Shown: piece by piece, positions 16,206-25,903 of the stretch
How the letters are laid out: each line of letters begins with the position of its first letter
How positions within the stretch are numbered: position 1 is the first letter of the stretch
Source of the DNA: an uncultured Clostridia bacterium
GTDB lineage: Bacteria; Bacillota; Clostridia; TANB77; CAG-465
DNA: 64,000 nt
Direction of reading: 5' to 3'
Assembly (NCBI GenBank): GCA_944383015.1
Contig: CALWOC010000002.1
Coordinates: 186,001 to 250,000 of the forward strand
Notes under the pieces: generated by a model
What the model saw: only the letters and a program-made list of their open reading frames with translations
Told to the model about the DNA's origin: nothing
Database searches by the model: none
Position numbers and translations under genes: made by a program

Positions 16206-17801
16206 TTGAATATCTTTAAAATTAACAAAGATTATAAAGTAGGACTATACCTAAGACTATCGAAGGAGGATGGAGATAAGAACGAAAGTGAAAGTATTAC
16301 CAATCAAAGAAATATACTTGAAAGATTTTGTAAAGACAATGACTTAAAGAATTATAAAGAATTTGTAGATGATGGATTTTCAGGACTTAATTTTGATAGA
16401 CCAGCTTTTATAAAATTAAAAAAAGAGATAGAAGAAGAAAAAATAAATATGGTAGTTGTAAAAGATTTATCGAGATTAGGTAGAGATTATTCAGAAGTCG
16501 GAAAATATTTAGAAAGATATTTTCCCGAACATAACATCAGATTTATAGCGATTTATGATGAAGTAGATACTATAACAGAAACAGATGATATGTTACCATT
16601 AAAGGCAGTTTTAAATGACTTGTACTGTAAAGATACATCAAGAAAATTTAGAGCAATGCTGTATAATAAGAAAAAAGATGGAATGTATATTTCTACTGAT
16701 GCACCATTTGGATACAAAAAAGATCCCAACAAAAAAGGTCATTTAATTATAAATGAGGAAGAAAGTAAAATTGTAAAAAGAATCTTTGAAATGTATTTAG
16801 AGGGGAAGGGAACTTATCAAATTGCTAAAAAGTTCAATGAAGAAAATATACCTGTTCCATCTACAAATAGAAAGAATTGCACTAGCATAACAAAAAAATG
16901 GTATGCTGAAACAATAAGAAAAATTTTAAGGAAAGAAGTATATGTTGGAGATACAGTTTTAGGTAAAACTAAAAAAATGAATTATAAAAGTAAAAAAATA
17001 ATAAATTTGCCACCTGAAGAATGGATTATTACAAGAGATACACATGAACCTATAATAAGTAGAAAAGATTTTGAAATGGCAAGTAAAAGATTAGATGCTA
17101 ATAAATCTACTAAAATTAATAAATATGATTATTTATTAAGAGGTATAGTAAAATGTAAAGATTGTGGTTGTTCTATAACTTGGCTTACGAAAAAAGATAA
17201 GTACAAAGATAAAATAACCCTTAGAAGATATGGTGTATGTCCTACTGCTGAAAAGAAAGTTGGGGTAAAAAAATGTAGTAAAAAATATTATAATTATGAT
17301 TTAATTGAGGAAAGAATTATATTAGAAATAAAAAAAGTTATAAGTAAGTATTTAGATAGTATTGATCTGAAAAAAATAAGTCAAAAGAATAAAAAAATAT
17401 TAGATGAAAAAATAGAAAATTATAAAAAAAGAATTGAAAAACTTGAACTTGAAATAGAAAAATATAATCAAAAAATAGATAAAACTTACATAGACAAGTT
17501 AGATGATATAATATCTAACGAAGATTATAATAGAATTTCAAATTTACTTATAAAAAAAAGAGAAGATACGAGAGAAATATTAAATGATGTGCAAAATGAA
17601 TATCAAAAAATATATATAGATAATGATACTAAGTTAAATGATAAAACTTTAAAGAAAGTATTAAAATCTTTCAATTTATCTAAAGATATATCAAGGGAAA
17701 ATTTAGATAGGATAGTTGATAAAATATATATAGATAAGGAAAAAAACATAGAAATAATATTTAACTTTAAGGAGCTGAATTTGATTAATGAAAATGTATA
17801 A
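16206..17801 (+). CDS. Large serine recombinase 1
   Basis: This 531-residue site-specific recombinase has the resolvase domain first (YLRLSKEDGDKNESESITNQ, with the catalytic Ser in RLSKED; VVKDLSRLGRD about 90-100), then the recombinase domain (PFGYKKDPNKKGHLIINEEE) and a zinc ribbon (KCKDCGC ... CPT ... KKCSKKYYNY), ending in a long coiled coil. Such enzymes excise and integrate mobile elements. TTG at 16206 is chosen as the start because AGGAGG lies 7 bases before it; an upstream TTG at 16188 has no such site. It overlaps recombinase 2 by 14 bases, so the two are translated together. Confidence 0.93.
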   Translation: MNIFKINKDYKVGLYLRLSKEDGDKNESESITNQRNILERFCKDNDLKNYKEFVDDGFSGLNFDRPAFIKLKKEIEEEKINMVVVKDLSRLGRDYSEVGKYLERYFPEHNIRFIAIYDEVDTITETDDMLPLKAVLNDLYCKDTSRKFRAMLYNKKKDGMYISTDAPFGYKKDPNKKGHLIINEEESKIVKRIFEMYLEGKGTYQIAKKFNEENIPVPSTNRKNCTSITKKWYAETIRKILRKEVYVGDTVLGKTKKMNYKSKKIINLPPEEWIITRDTHEPIISRKDFEMASKRLDANKSTKINKYDYLLRGIVKCKDCGCSITWLTKKDKYKDKITLRRYGVCPTAEKKVGVKKCSKKYYNYDLIEERIILEIKKVISKYLDSIDLKKISQKNKKILDEKIENYKKRIEKLELEIEKYNQKIDKTYIDKLDDIISNEDYNRISNLLIKKREDTREILNDVQNEYQKIYIDNDTKLNDKTLKKVLKSFNLSKDISRENLDRIVDKIYIDKEKNIEIIFNFKELNLINENV

Positions 17802-19320
17802 TAATGTCTGTATATATATGAGGTTATCAAAAGAAGATGGAGATAAAATTGAAAGTGAAAGTATTACTAATCAAAGAAATTTACTTAACAGATATGCAGA
17901 AGATATTGGTATTCAAATAAAAAAAGAATATATAGATGATGGTTATAGTGGTACTAACTTTAATAGACCTGCCTTTAAGGAAATGTTAGAAGATATTAAA
18001 AATAAAAGAATTAATACTATAATTGTAAAAGATTTATCAAGGTTTGCAAGGGAATCTATAAATGCTTCTGAGTATATTGAAAAAATATTTCCAAAATACA
18101 ATATTAGATTTATTGCTGTACTGGATAATGTTGATACATATTTAGAAAAATTAGCAAATGAGCTTATAGAGTTTAAACTATATAATAATCAAAAATTTGC
18201 AAAAGATGTATCTGAAAAAATGAAAAAGAGTAAGAGAGCTAATATGGAAAAAGGGCTTTATATGGGAACTTTTCCTCCTTATGGATATGTAAAAGATCCA
18301 GATAATAAAGGTAAACTCTTAATTGATAAGAAATCTAGTAAGATAGTAAAAAAAATATATGATATGTATTTGAGCGGTAAAAGTTCAGTATATATTGCTA
18401 AATACTTAACAAGTAAAAATATAAAAACCCCAGCTGAATATTATAATAACATAGTACAATATAAAAATCATAACACATATAATGTTTGGAAACATACACA
18501 AGTAAATAGAATATTAAAAAATCAAGTGTATATAGGAAATGTTGTAAGAAATGTGGTAAATAAAAGAACATATAAAGCAAAAGGTAAAAGGCACACTAAT
18601 AAAGAAGAATGGATTATCACTGAAAATATGCATGAGCCTATCATAGATAAGGAAACTTTTTATGAAGTACAAGAAATAATTAAATCAAAAAAAGGAAGTA
18701 ATCGTAAATTAAAGTATAATTATTTATTACGACCATATCTTTATTGTGCAAAGTGTGGAAGAAAAGTTGTATTTAATACTAGAAGTGAAAAACAGGTTGA
18801 TATTGCTTGTCCCAAATCCAATATTAAGTGTTGTGATAGATTTTATTATAATTATTATAAGTTAGAAAAAATAATACTTGATAATATAAGAGAATATTAC
18901 AATAAACTATTTGATTTTTCTGAAGCAGAGGATAGGATACTCTTGAAAAGAAAAGAACAAAATATAATAAGTATAGAAGATAGAATAAAAAAACTGACTT
19001 ATACTTATAATAGATTAAATGATAATCTTGATTGTATGTATTTGGAAAAACTAGATGATAAAATTACACAAGAGGAATACTTAAAAAATACTGAAGAACT
19101 GAAAAAGAAAAGAGAACAAATACAAAAAGAGCTAAAAGAATGCAAAACTATAAAAGAAAATTTTAATAATGAAGATATTATTGAACTTAAAAATATTTTA
19201 AGTAATAAAAATAATGAAATGAAAAATAATATAACAAGAGAATTAATAGATAAACTTATTTATAAGATTGAAGTTTCTAAAAATGAAATCAAGGTACATT
19301 ATAAATTTAAGTTTTTTTAA
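17788..19320 (+). CDS. Large serine recombinase 2
   Basis: This 510-residue paralogue of the preceding protein shares CIYMRLSKEDGDKIESESIT (catalytic Ser), IIVKDLSRFARES, the recombinase domain (PPYGYVKDPDNKGKLLIDKK), a zinc ribbon (LYCAKCGRKV ... CPKSNIKCCDRFYYNY) and a C-terminal coiled coil. Overlapping recombinase pairs work together in several elements, for example CcrA/CcrB and some Tn4451/Tn5397 relatives. The gene ends about 30 bases before the inferred element boundary, the usual place for the integrase at an attachment site. Confidence 0.93.
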   Translation: MKMYNNVCIYMRLSKEDGDKIESESITNQRNLLNRYAEDIGIQIKKEYIDDGYSGTNFNRPAFKEMLEDIKNKRINTIIVKDLSRFARESINASEYIEKIFPKYNIRFIAVLDNVDTYLEKLANELIEFKLYNNQKFAKDVSEKMKKSKRANMEKGLYMGTFPPYGYVKDPDNKGKLLIDKKSSKIVKKIYDMYLSGKSSVYIAKYLTSKNIKTPAEYYNNIVQYKNHNTYNVWKHTQVNRILKNQVYIGNVVRNVVNKRTYKAKGKRHTNKEEWIITENMHEPIIDKETFYEVQEIIKSKKGSNRKLKYNYLLRPYLYCAKCGRKVVFNTRSEKQVDIACPKSNIKCCDRFYYNYYKLEKIILDNIREYYNKLFDFSEAEDRILLKRKEQNIISIEDRIKKLTYTYNRLNDNLDCMYLEKLDDKITQEEYLKNTEELKKKREQIQKELKECKTIKENFNNEDIIELKNILSNKNNEMKNNITRELIDKLIYKIEVSKNEIKVHYKFKFF

Positions 19321-19361
19321 TTAAATAATTTTCCTGCAATAATTTAACCCCTAGAGATGTA
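19321..19361 (+). other. Inferred right attachment site (attR)
   Basis: Sequence of the element gives way here to the carboxypeptidase reading frame. In-frame codons before 19356 read N-N-L-T-P-R, unlike the expected S-x-N, and from GAT at 19356 onward the D-V-T-V-A-M-A-E match begins. The crossover is therefore probably near 19350-19357. The exact core cannot be set without the left end, which is outside the window. Confidence 0.6.
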
Positions 19362-20144
19362 ACAGTTGCAATGGCAGAATTAATAGCTGGAAGTGAAGAA
19401 AATTTTGTTATGGCAATGAATGCAAAAGCAAAAGAGTTAGGCATGGAAAATACACATTTTGTAAATTCTCATGGGATTGATGAAGAAGGGCATTATACTT
19501 GTGCTAAAGATATAGCTATAATGGCAAGAGAGCTTATAACAAAACATCCTAATATTTTAAATTATACTTCTATTTGGATGGATACTTTAAGGGATGGAAC
19601 TACAGAACTTACAAGCACAAATAAACTAATTCGATTTTATGATGGAGCGACTGGGCTTAAAACAGGATACACATCAAATGCTTTGTATAATTTAGTTGGA
19701 ACTGCAACAAGAGGAGATACTACTTTTATTACTGTAATAATGAGAGCTCCAACTTCAGATATCAGACTTGCTGAAACTAAGACTTTGCTTGATTACGGAT
19801 TTGCAACTTATGAAACAAAGAAAATATGTTCATCAAATACAGTACTTGAAGAAATGGATATAAATAAAAGTATAGATCAAAAGCTTGAAACAAGACTTGA
19901 AGATGATATTTATAGTTTAATGGAAAAAGGAAAGAAGGTTGAAACTGAGCAAATAATAACGTATAATGAAAATTTGAGCGCTCCAATTGAGCCAAATCAA
20001 ATTGTAGGAAAAATACAAATTATAAATAAAGATAGCAAAGAAATTATTGGTCAGACAAATATTATTTCTAATAATTTAGTTGAAAAATCTAACTTTTTAG
20101 ACTATCTAAAATTTATTTTTAAAAAGTTTCTCTTAAATTTTTAA
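19356..20144 (+). pseudogene. 3' part of a D-alanyl-D-alanine carboxypeptidase gene split by the element
   Basis: The frame encodes the C-terminal 262 residues of a DacA/DacF-type low-molecular-weight penicillin-binding protein: VAMAELIAGSEENFV, HFVNSHGIDEEGHYTCAKDI, and the KTG box in DGATGLKTGYTSNAL, followed by the stalk domain. The SxxK catalytic serine and the SxN motif are missing. The break lies at the Asp that normally follows SxN, so the N-terminal half must be at the other end of the element. The fragment cannot be a working carboxypeptidase unless the element is excised. The internal ATG at 19371 has no Shine-Dalgarno. Precise excision would restore the gene. Confidence 0.85.
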
Positions 20145-20161
20145 GAGAAACTATTTTTTTT
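20125..20161 (+). terminator. Intrinsic terminator at the end of the carboxypeptidase gene
   Basis: AGTTTCTCTTAAA pairs with TTTAAGAGAAACT around a very short T loop and is followed by a run of nine T. It overlaps the last codons of the truncated gene. Confidence 0.85.
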
Positions 20162-20213
20162 TGCAACAAAATAGTATATTTTTATACTCATATATATGTA
20201 GGCTTTTTTTAAA

Positions 20214-20242
20214 TTGTAATTTATTTAAAAATAAAGTATAAT
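20214..20242 (+). promoter_or_regulatory. Promoter of the ECF sigma operon
   Basis: TTGTAA, a 17-base spacer and TATAAT lie 27 bases before the sigma factor ATG. This looks like a housekeeping promoter. No separate ECF-type AAC box was clear. Confidence 0.7.
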
Positions 20243-20268
20243 TTATGTATATTACAAGGTGGTTTAAT

Positions 20269-20799
20269 ATGGAAGAATTGTTGGAAAAAGCAAGGCAAGG
20301 AGATGGGAAAGCTTTCGAAAAAATAGTTAATAGTATAAAACATGAATTATATATTATTGCTATATCAAGACTTTCGGATTCAAGTCTTGCAGAAGATGTA
20401 ATTCAAGATACAATAATATCTCTTTATGAGAATATATATAAAATTAGGGAACCAGATAAAATAAAAAAATGGTGCATTGTGGTATTAATTAATAAATGTA
20501 AGAAAATAAAGAGGAAAAATAAAATAAAGGAAATTTCTTATGATGAAATTAATTGTGATAGATTTTTATACTCAAGAGATGAATATAAGGAATTAATAGA
20601 TGAAGTAAGTTTTTTTCAAATTATTGATGAATTATCTGAACAGGATAAGTTAATTACTACTTTATTTTACAGTAGTAATCAAACCACAAAAGAGATATCT
20701 AAGATTTTAAATATTAATGAAAGTACAATTAGAAGTAGAATTAGTAGAATAAGAAATGAGATAAGAAGAAAAATAGGTGATGAAAATGATAAAAGATGA
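20269..20799 (+). CDS. ECF-type RNA polymerase sigma factor
   Basis: A 176-residue sigma-70 family protein with region 2 (ARQGDGKAFEKIV ... SLAEDVIQDTIISLYENI, about 10-60) and region 4 (ELSEQDKLITTLFYSSNQTT, KEISKILNINESTIRSRISR, about 115-165). It directs RNA polymerase to stress-type promoters. ATG at 20269 is chosen because AAGGTGG lies upstream; a 5' extension at 20245 has none. The anti-sigma-like gene overlaps its 3' end, and the ABC exporter follows, so cell-envelope stress control is likely. Confidence 0.9.
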   Translation: MEELLEKARQGDGKAFEKIVNSIKHELYIIAISRLSDSSLAEDVIQDTIISLYENIYKIREPDKIKKWCIVVLINKCKKIKRKNKIKEISYDEINCDRFLYSRDEYKELIDEVSFFQIIDELSEQDKLITTLFYSSNQTTKEISKILNINESTIRSRISRIRNEIRRKIGDENDKR

Positions 20800-21532
20800 A
20801 GAGTTAGATAAAATTATAAAAGATAAAGTAAAACAGGTTAAAACACTAGATTATACAACTGATGAGATTCAATCATTTATGAAAAAAGGAAAAAGAAGAC
20901 GATATATAAAAAATATTATAAAATTTACAAGTGTGTTCGTAGTTATTATCTTTTCTTGTACAATTTTATTTTTTAATAACAAAATAAATTCTGATGGGGA
21001 AATGAGAAAAAATATAATTTCTAATAAAAATGAATATAGTTCTAAAATAGTAGATACAAAATATATAGATAGTTTTGGAACAGCTTTAACATATAGACCT
21101 AATTATGATAGGAGATATATTGTTAAAGTAGAGGAAATAGATAAAGAAGAATTGAATGGATTTTATGCTTGTGTATATGTGAAAGCTTCAATTATTAGAG
21201 TTATTGAAGGAGAAGTGGAAGAAAATATTAATTTTACTATAGATGAAGCTAAAGTAAATATTTTAAAATATGAAGAAGAAACCAAAGATCTTCAAACATA
21301 TAGTGGTTATAGCGATGAAGAAAAAGAGAAAAATTATATTATAGTTACAAACGATTTTAAATTAAACAATAAATCTTATCCTGAAATTAATAAAACATAT
21401 ATAGTAAGTCTGTATAAAAATGATGAAGGAGAATTAATTGTAGATAATTTAGCAAAATATAGTTTTTGTGAAGTTGATTTGGATAAAAATTTAGTTTATA
21501 TATATAATAATTGGGAACAAATTGAATTATAG
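20786..21532 (+). CDS. Membrane anti-sigma-like protein
   Basis: A 248-residue protein with a basic cytoplasmic N-terminus (residues 1-45), one transmembrane helix (FTSVFVVIIFSCTILFF, about 50-66) and an extracellular domain of about 180 residues. Topology, size and overlap with the sigma gene fit an anti-sigma factor that senses the envelope. No zinc (HxxxCxxC) motif is visible, so the mode of sigma binding is unclear. Three closely spaced starts exist (20777 GTG, 20780, 20786). The last has AGGTGA at the best distance. Confidence 0.72.
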   Translation: MIKDEELDKIIKDKVKQVKTLDYTTDEIQSFMKKGKRRRYIKNIIKFTSVFVVIIFSCTILFFNNKINSDGEMRKNIISNKNEYSSKIVDTKYIDSFGTALTYRPNYDRRYIVKVEEIDKEELNGFYACVYVKASIIRVIEGEVEENINFTIDEAKVNILKYEEETKDLQTYSGYSDEEKEKNYIIVTNDFKLNNKSYPEINKTYIVSLYKNDEGELIVDNLAKYSFCEVDLDKNLVYIYNNWEQIEL

Positions 21533-21549
21533 TAGAAAGGAGTTTATTT

Positions 21550-22224
21550 ATGGAAAAAAATATTATTTTAAAAAATGGGGTAAAAGAGTTTAGTTTAAAA
21601 GATGAAAAAATAATTGCACTTAATGATGTTAGTGTAGAATTTAAAACAGGAAAGCTTTATGTTATTATGGGACATTCGGGTTCTGGTAAAAGCACATTAA
21701 TACAAATACTTGGGCTTTTAGATGATTTAAGTAGTGGAAATTTATATTTTAATGGACAAGATGTATCAAATATTTCAGAGGATGAAAAAGCGGATATAAG
21801 AAAAAAAGAAATTGGCTTTGTATTTCAATCTTTTTATTTAAATCCTAAATTAACCGCAATTGAAAATGTTATGCTTCCAATGTATATAAATAAAGAAATT
21901 GAAAGAAATAATAGAAGAAGAAGGGCACTAAAACTTTTAACAAATTTTGGATTAGAAAATAGAGTTAATCACTATCCAAAAGAATTATCTGGAGGAGAAC
22001 AACAAAGAATTGCAATAGCAAGAGCTTTAGCAAATGATCCTAGCTTTATCTTAGCAGATGAGCCTACTGGAAATCTTGATGTAGAAAATGAAAAGATTGT
22101 ATATGAAACATTAAGAAATCTTGCTGATTCTGGAAAATCAGTTATTGTAGTAAGTCATAATGAGAATATTAAAGATTATGCAGATAAAATTTTATATATG
22201 AATTTAGGAAAGCTGAGTGAATAG
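21550..22224 (+). CDS. ABC transporter ATPase, MacB/LolD type
   Basis: A 224-residue nucleotide-binding subunit: Walker A GHSGSGKST (about 38-46), Q-loop FVFQSFYLNP, signature LSGGEQQR (about 146), Walker B FILADEPTG and the switch His in VVSHNE. This family couples ATP to FtsX-type permeases that export peptides, lipids or antibiotics or send envelope signals. AGAAAGGAG precedes the start. It is followed 2 bases later by a permease gene. Confidence 0.93.
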   Translation: MEKNIILKNGVKEFSLKDEKIIALNDVSVEFKTGKLYVIMGHSGSGKSTLIQILGLLDDLSSGNLYFNGQDVSNISEDEKADIRKKEIGFVFQSFYLNPKLTAIENVMLPMYINKEIERNNRRRRALKLLTNFGLENRVNHYPKELSGGEQQRIAIARALANDPSFILADEPTGNLDVENEKIVYETLRNLADSGKSVIVVSHNENIKDYADKILYMNLGKLSE

Positions 22225-22226
22225 AA

Positions 22227-23489
22227 ATGAAAGTAAGAGATTATATATTTTTAGCATTTAAAAATCTTGTAAGAAGAAAAAAAGGAATTGTTTCAAGTGT
22301 AATTTTAATTGTTATTTCTGTAATTATTTCTACTTTAGTTTTAAGTTTTAGTTTGTCAGTTGGAAACTATATGAATAGAGCGTTAATAAACAATGTTTCA
22401 TATAGAACAATTGTTATACTTGGAGTGCCTCAGGATAAGCAAGAAGAAGTAATTGAAAGTCTTAAGAAAATAGAACATATATCAAATGCTGTTAAAGAAA
22501 GCGAAGAAAGAACAATGACATCAATACATGTAAATAATGTTCAAAACTTAGGTAAAGATTTTACTATAGGCTTTAATGGTGTTGATATAACAACACAACC
22601 TGAAGTTATTTTAGGAAGAAAAATAAAAGAAGGAGAGAAAAATGTATGTATAATTCCTAATAAGATATATCCTCCTAAAAAAATTATAGATACTAGTTTT
22701 GATAAAGAGGCATATATAAGTGGAGAAGATTTACTAGGGAAAATGATAGAAGTGAGCTATAATTCATATGATGAAAGTTCAGGAGATAGAGTTATAAATA
22801 AAACGTTTCAAGATGAATATGAAATAGTGGGAGTATATGATGTTGATGAATATCCATTACTGGAAAGTTGGTATGTTCCTTTTGATAATATAATAAATAT
22901 TAATAATAATGTTGAAGAAAATACTATATTAAATCCTAATGTTACATATGGAGAATATAGTGAACAAATAAGTGCATATGTAGATAGCGCATTAAATTTA
23001 GATAGTACTATAGAAAAAGTAGAGGAACTTGGATATAGATGTATTATCAGAAGTACAGCTAATACATATATAGTAATTATAATAAATGTTGTAGTAGGTA
23101 TTGTACTTACTGTATTGTTATTTATAGTATTAACTATTATTACGTCATCAAGTATTAAATCATTAGATGATAGAAAGTATGAAATTGGAATGCTAAAGGC
23201 GATTGGATATAAAAATAAATATATAAGAAATATGCTACTTTGTGAAAATTTAGTTATAAGTATTGGTGCATATTTATTAGGAATAATCATATCAATTATA
23301 GCAATGTCAGTAATAAAAATAAATATTTTAGATAAAAGTGAAGACTTTAGCCAGCTAAATTGTAATTTAAATGTTTGGGTATGTTTTATTGCTTTATTAT
23401 TTGCAATTATTGTGCCTACTATATCAACATATTTGGGTGGAAAAGGTATATTTAAAAGAACGCCAATATCACTTAACAAAGAAAGATAG
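22227..23489 (+). CDS. FtsX/MacB-type ABC permease 1
   Basis: This 420-residue membrane protein has the FtsX layout: one N-terminal helix (GIVSSVILIVISVIISTLVL, about 22-41), a large extracellular domain (about 50-280), then three helices near 288, 345 and 385. The YEIGMLKAIGYKNKYI motif before the third helix is typical. It pairs with the adjacent ATPase and with the second permease. The substrate is unknown; the sigma/anti-sigma neighbours favour antimicrobial peptide defence. Confidence 0.9.
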   Translation: MKVRDYIFLAFKNLVRRKKGIVSSVILIVISVIISTLVLSFSLSVGNYMNRALINNVSYRTIVILGVPQDKQEEVIESLKKIEHISNAVKESEERTMTSIHVNNVQNLGKDFTIGFNGVDITTQPEVILGRKIKEGEKNVCIIPNKIYPPKKIIDTSFDKEAYISGEDLLGKMIEVSYNSYDESSGDRVINKTFQDEYEIVGVYDVDEYPLLESWYVPFDNIININNNVEENTILNPNVTYGEYSEQISAYVDSALNLDSTIEKVEELGYRCIIRSTANTYIVIIINVVVGIVLTVLLFIVLTIITSSSIKSLDDRKYEIGMLKAIGYKNKYIRNMLLCENLVISIGAYLLGIIISIIAMSVIKINILDKSEDFSQLNCNLNVWVCFIALLFAIIVPTISTYLGGKGIFKRTPISLNKER

Positions 23490-23497
23490 GTGATTAT

Positions 23498-24622
23498 ATG
23501 AATTTACTAAAACCTTCTTTTAATACGTTTTTTAAGAGCAAACATTTAATTATAAATATTGTATCTATATCTTTAATTTTTGGAGTTATAATATCAATAT
23601 TTTATAGTATGGTATTATTAAATGATTTATTAGAAGATAGAATAAAAAATAATATTATAAATAGAGTAATACATATTAGTAGTGATTATTTTTTAGAAAG
23701 CGATATTGAAAAATTAAATAATTTAGAAAATATTGAGGCAGCATATAGAACAGTTCAAATAGGAAGAAATGTTATACTAGATAAAAATTATACTTTTACT
23801 TTAGGATATTGTATGCCAGAAGAAATTAAAGATATTAGTAAAGGAAATTTATTTGATAATACTTCAAATTATCAAATTATAATACCAAATTATGTATATG
23901 ATAGTACAGGTGAAAAAGTAGATATATCTAAATATCTAGAAAAAGAAGTGGAGATTGCTGTAAATGATATTAATGTATTAGCAAAAGTTGTTGGAATACA
24001 AGATAATAATTCTACTTTTATATATATAAATGAAAATTTAAAGAATTACCTTGTAAGTGTCGATGACAAAATAGAAGCCAAAGGCTATATATGTGCTATA
24101 GTAGATGATTATAGAAATGTAGATATAGTTATAGATAAGTTAAAAGCTGAATTTGAATATGGTGCTAATTTAAGTGATACTAGGGGACAATCAGATATAA
24201 AACTATATAATATGGCATCTTTTTTAGTAATTTTAGTATTAATTTTAGCAGTTGGATTTAACTATATTTCAGCAAGTATGATTGTATCAAGAATTATAAG
24301 TGATGAAGCTATGGATATTGCAATATTTAAAGCTATAGGATATAGAGTAAAAGATATATGTAAGATTATAACATATAGAATTTTTGCGATAATTGGAATT
24401 TCAAGTATCTTTTCTCTTTTTATAGCTTTAATAGTAAATAAGGTTATAAGCTTTGTATTAAAATATAAATTAGATATAATTTTAAAAGATAATTATTGTA
24501 TTTTTTTGGGTAGTTTTTTAGTTTTTGTATTTTTAATTTTTGCTTTATCATTATTATGTATAAAAATTAATAAGAGAAAAATTAAAAAAATTAATACTAT
24601 TGAATTATTAAAGGAAGATTAA
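23498..24622 (+). CDS. FtsX/MacB-type ABC permease 2
   Basis: This 374-residue relative of the previous permease has an N-terminal helix (LIINIVSISLIFGVIISIFYS), an extracellular domain, and three C-terminal helices near 245, 300 and 340, with the FtsX-like AMDIAIFKAIGYRVKDI motif. Two different permease subunits suggest a heterodimer with the ATPase. AGGTGATT lies before the ATG, and the operon ends in a terminator 7 bases after the stop. Confidence 0.88.
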   Translation: MNLLKPSFNTFFKSKHLIINIVSISLIFGVIISIFYSMVLLNDLLEDRIKNNIINRVIHISSDYFLESDIEKLNNLENIEAAYRTVQIGRNVILDKNYTFTLGYCMPEEIKDISKGNLFDNTSNYQIIIPNYVYDSTGEKVDISKYLEKEVEIAVNDINVLAKVVGIQDNNSTFIYINENLKNYLVSVDDKIEAKGYICAIVDDYRNVDIVIDKLKAEFEYGANLSDTRGQSDIKLYNMASFLVILVLILAVGFNYISASMIVSRIISDEAMDIAIFKAIGYRVKDICKIITYRIFAIIGISSIFSLFIALIVNKVISFVLKYKLDIILKDNYCIFLGSFLVFVFLIFALSLLCIKINKRKIKKINTIELLKED

Positions 24623-24628
24623 ATTATT

Positions 24629-24661
24629 AAGTATCTCTAAAAAATTGGAGATACTTTTTTT
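24629..24661 (+). terminator. Terminator of the sigma/ABC operon
   Basis: AAGTATCTC and GAGATACTT form a 9-bp stem, followed by a T run. Confidence 0.85.
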
Positions 24662-24755
24662 GACAATTTTTTTTACTTTTTAATACACAAGCATGACATT
24701 CTAATTACAAATATGTTTCATTCTAAAACACGACCTTTATTTTAAATTTTCGCGG

Positions 24756-24784
24756 TTGATTTTTTATGGAATTAGAGATATACT
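24756..24784 (+). promoter_or_regulatory. Promoter of the Tad-like locus
   Basis: TTGATT, a 17-base spacer and TATACT lie 60 bases before the first gene of the pilus-like locus. No other promoter this good was seen before 41.3 kb, so most of the locus may be read from here. Confidence 0.6.
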
Positions 24785-24844
24785 AAATTAAGAAAACTGA
24801 CCGAAAAATTAAGGGTTTTGATAGTTTATGGAGGTTGATAATAA

Positions 24845-25885
24845 ATGATAGGAATGAGTCAGATTAAAAAGAAAACTATACAGGGAATTTTAATTGGTGC
24901 AAGTGTAGGAATTGTTGTAGCTGTAGGAGTTAGCGTGTTTTCATTTTTTACAATCAAATCATATAAAGATGGAACTAATAAAAACTATATAGAGAATTAT
25001 ACTACACCTGTTGTTGTGTTAAAAAGAAATGTTGTACAAGGTGAGATAATAACTCAAGATATGATAGAGACTGTTAATGTTAATAATAGCACAGTACCTA
25101 CTGGAGTTGTTGATTCTACAGGTGTCGTAGGACTTACTGCCAAATATAATATAGCGGCAAAAGTACCAATTACAACTGATATGGTTACAAGTGAAGTCGT
25201 TTCATCAGATATAAGAGATGTTGAGATAAATACAGTGCTTATGCCAAGTGATTTGGTTGAGGGAGATACAATTGATATAAGAATAACATTCCCAAATGGT
25301 ACAGACTATATTGTTCTTGCTCAAAAAACTGTAGATAAAATATATGATACAACATTTTGGTTAAAATTATCTGAAGATGAAATACAGCTATTAAACAGTG
25401 CTGTTGTAGATTCATATTTGTATAGTGGTTCTAAACTATATGCGTTAAGATACACAGATAGTGATGCACAAGTAAAAACTGCAGATTTGGAAGATATTCA
25501 AAGTGAAACTAAAGGATATATTCAAAGTCTAATTGAAGATGATTGGGAAAATATCATAGATATGGACGCTACAGAAGCTTCTTCAATGATATTTGATTTA
25601 ATATATGAATATAAAAACTTTGCAAATGCAGCAACTAAAACTACACAAAACTATCAACCAAATACTTTTGTTATAAGTGCTATGAAATCTAATCAATATT
25701 TGTTACAAAATGCAACTAGTGAACTTTCAAGACTAAATGCAGAAGCTAGATCAACTATTGAGAGTGGAATTGATAACTATAGATCACAAAATAGTGATAA
25801 TTATGAAAATGTTGTTACTGGAGCACAACAATCAATTATTAATCAACAAGTTGAAAGGGAAAACTTATTAGAAGGAAATATATAG
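24845..25885 (+). CDS. CpaB/RcpC-like SAF-domain pilus assembly protein
   Basis: A 346-residue protein with one N-terminal membrane helix (GILIGASVGIVVAVGVSVFSFF, about 13-34) and an extracellular SAF domain (TPVVVLKRNVVQGEIITQDM, about 50-115, then the AAKVPITTDMV loop), as in CpaB/RcpC proteins of Tad pilus systems. A predicted helical tail follows. In Tad systems CpaB sits at the outer face and guides or stabilises the pilus. It is the first gene of the locus, with GGAGG 10 bases before the ATG. The C-terminal 120 residues are not recognised. Confidence 0.8.
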   Translation: MIGMSQIKKKTIQGILIGASVGIVVAVGVSVFSFFTIKSYKDGTNKNYIENYTTPVVVLKRNVVQGEIITQDMIETVNVNNSTVPTGVVDSTGVVGLTAKYNIAAKVPITTDMVTSEVVSSDIRDVEINTVLMPSDLVEGDTIDIRITFPNGTDYIVLAQKTVDKIYDTTFWLKLSEDEIQLLNSAVVDSYLYSGSKLYALRYTDSDAQVKTADLEDIQSETKGYIQSLIEDDWENIIDMDATEASSMIFDLIYEYKNFANAATKTTQNYQPNTFVISAMKSNQYLLQNATSELSRLNAEARSTIESGIDNYRSQNSDNYENVVTGAQQSIINQQVERENLLEGNI

Positions 25886-25903
25886 CAGTTTGGAGGGTAA
25901 TAA

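Noticed and set aside
19371..20144. Intact carboxypeptidase gene starting at ATG 19371
   Set aside because: SxxK and SxN are absent, there is no ribosome binding site, and homology continues upstream of the ATG to the element junction.
22808..23479. Long reverse-strand ORF opposite the FtsX-like permease
   Set aside because: It mirrors the codon pattern of the permease gene and has no ribosome site or family resemblance.
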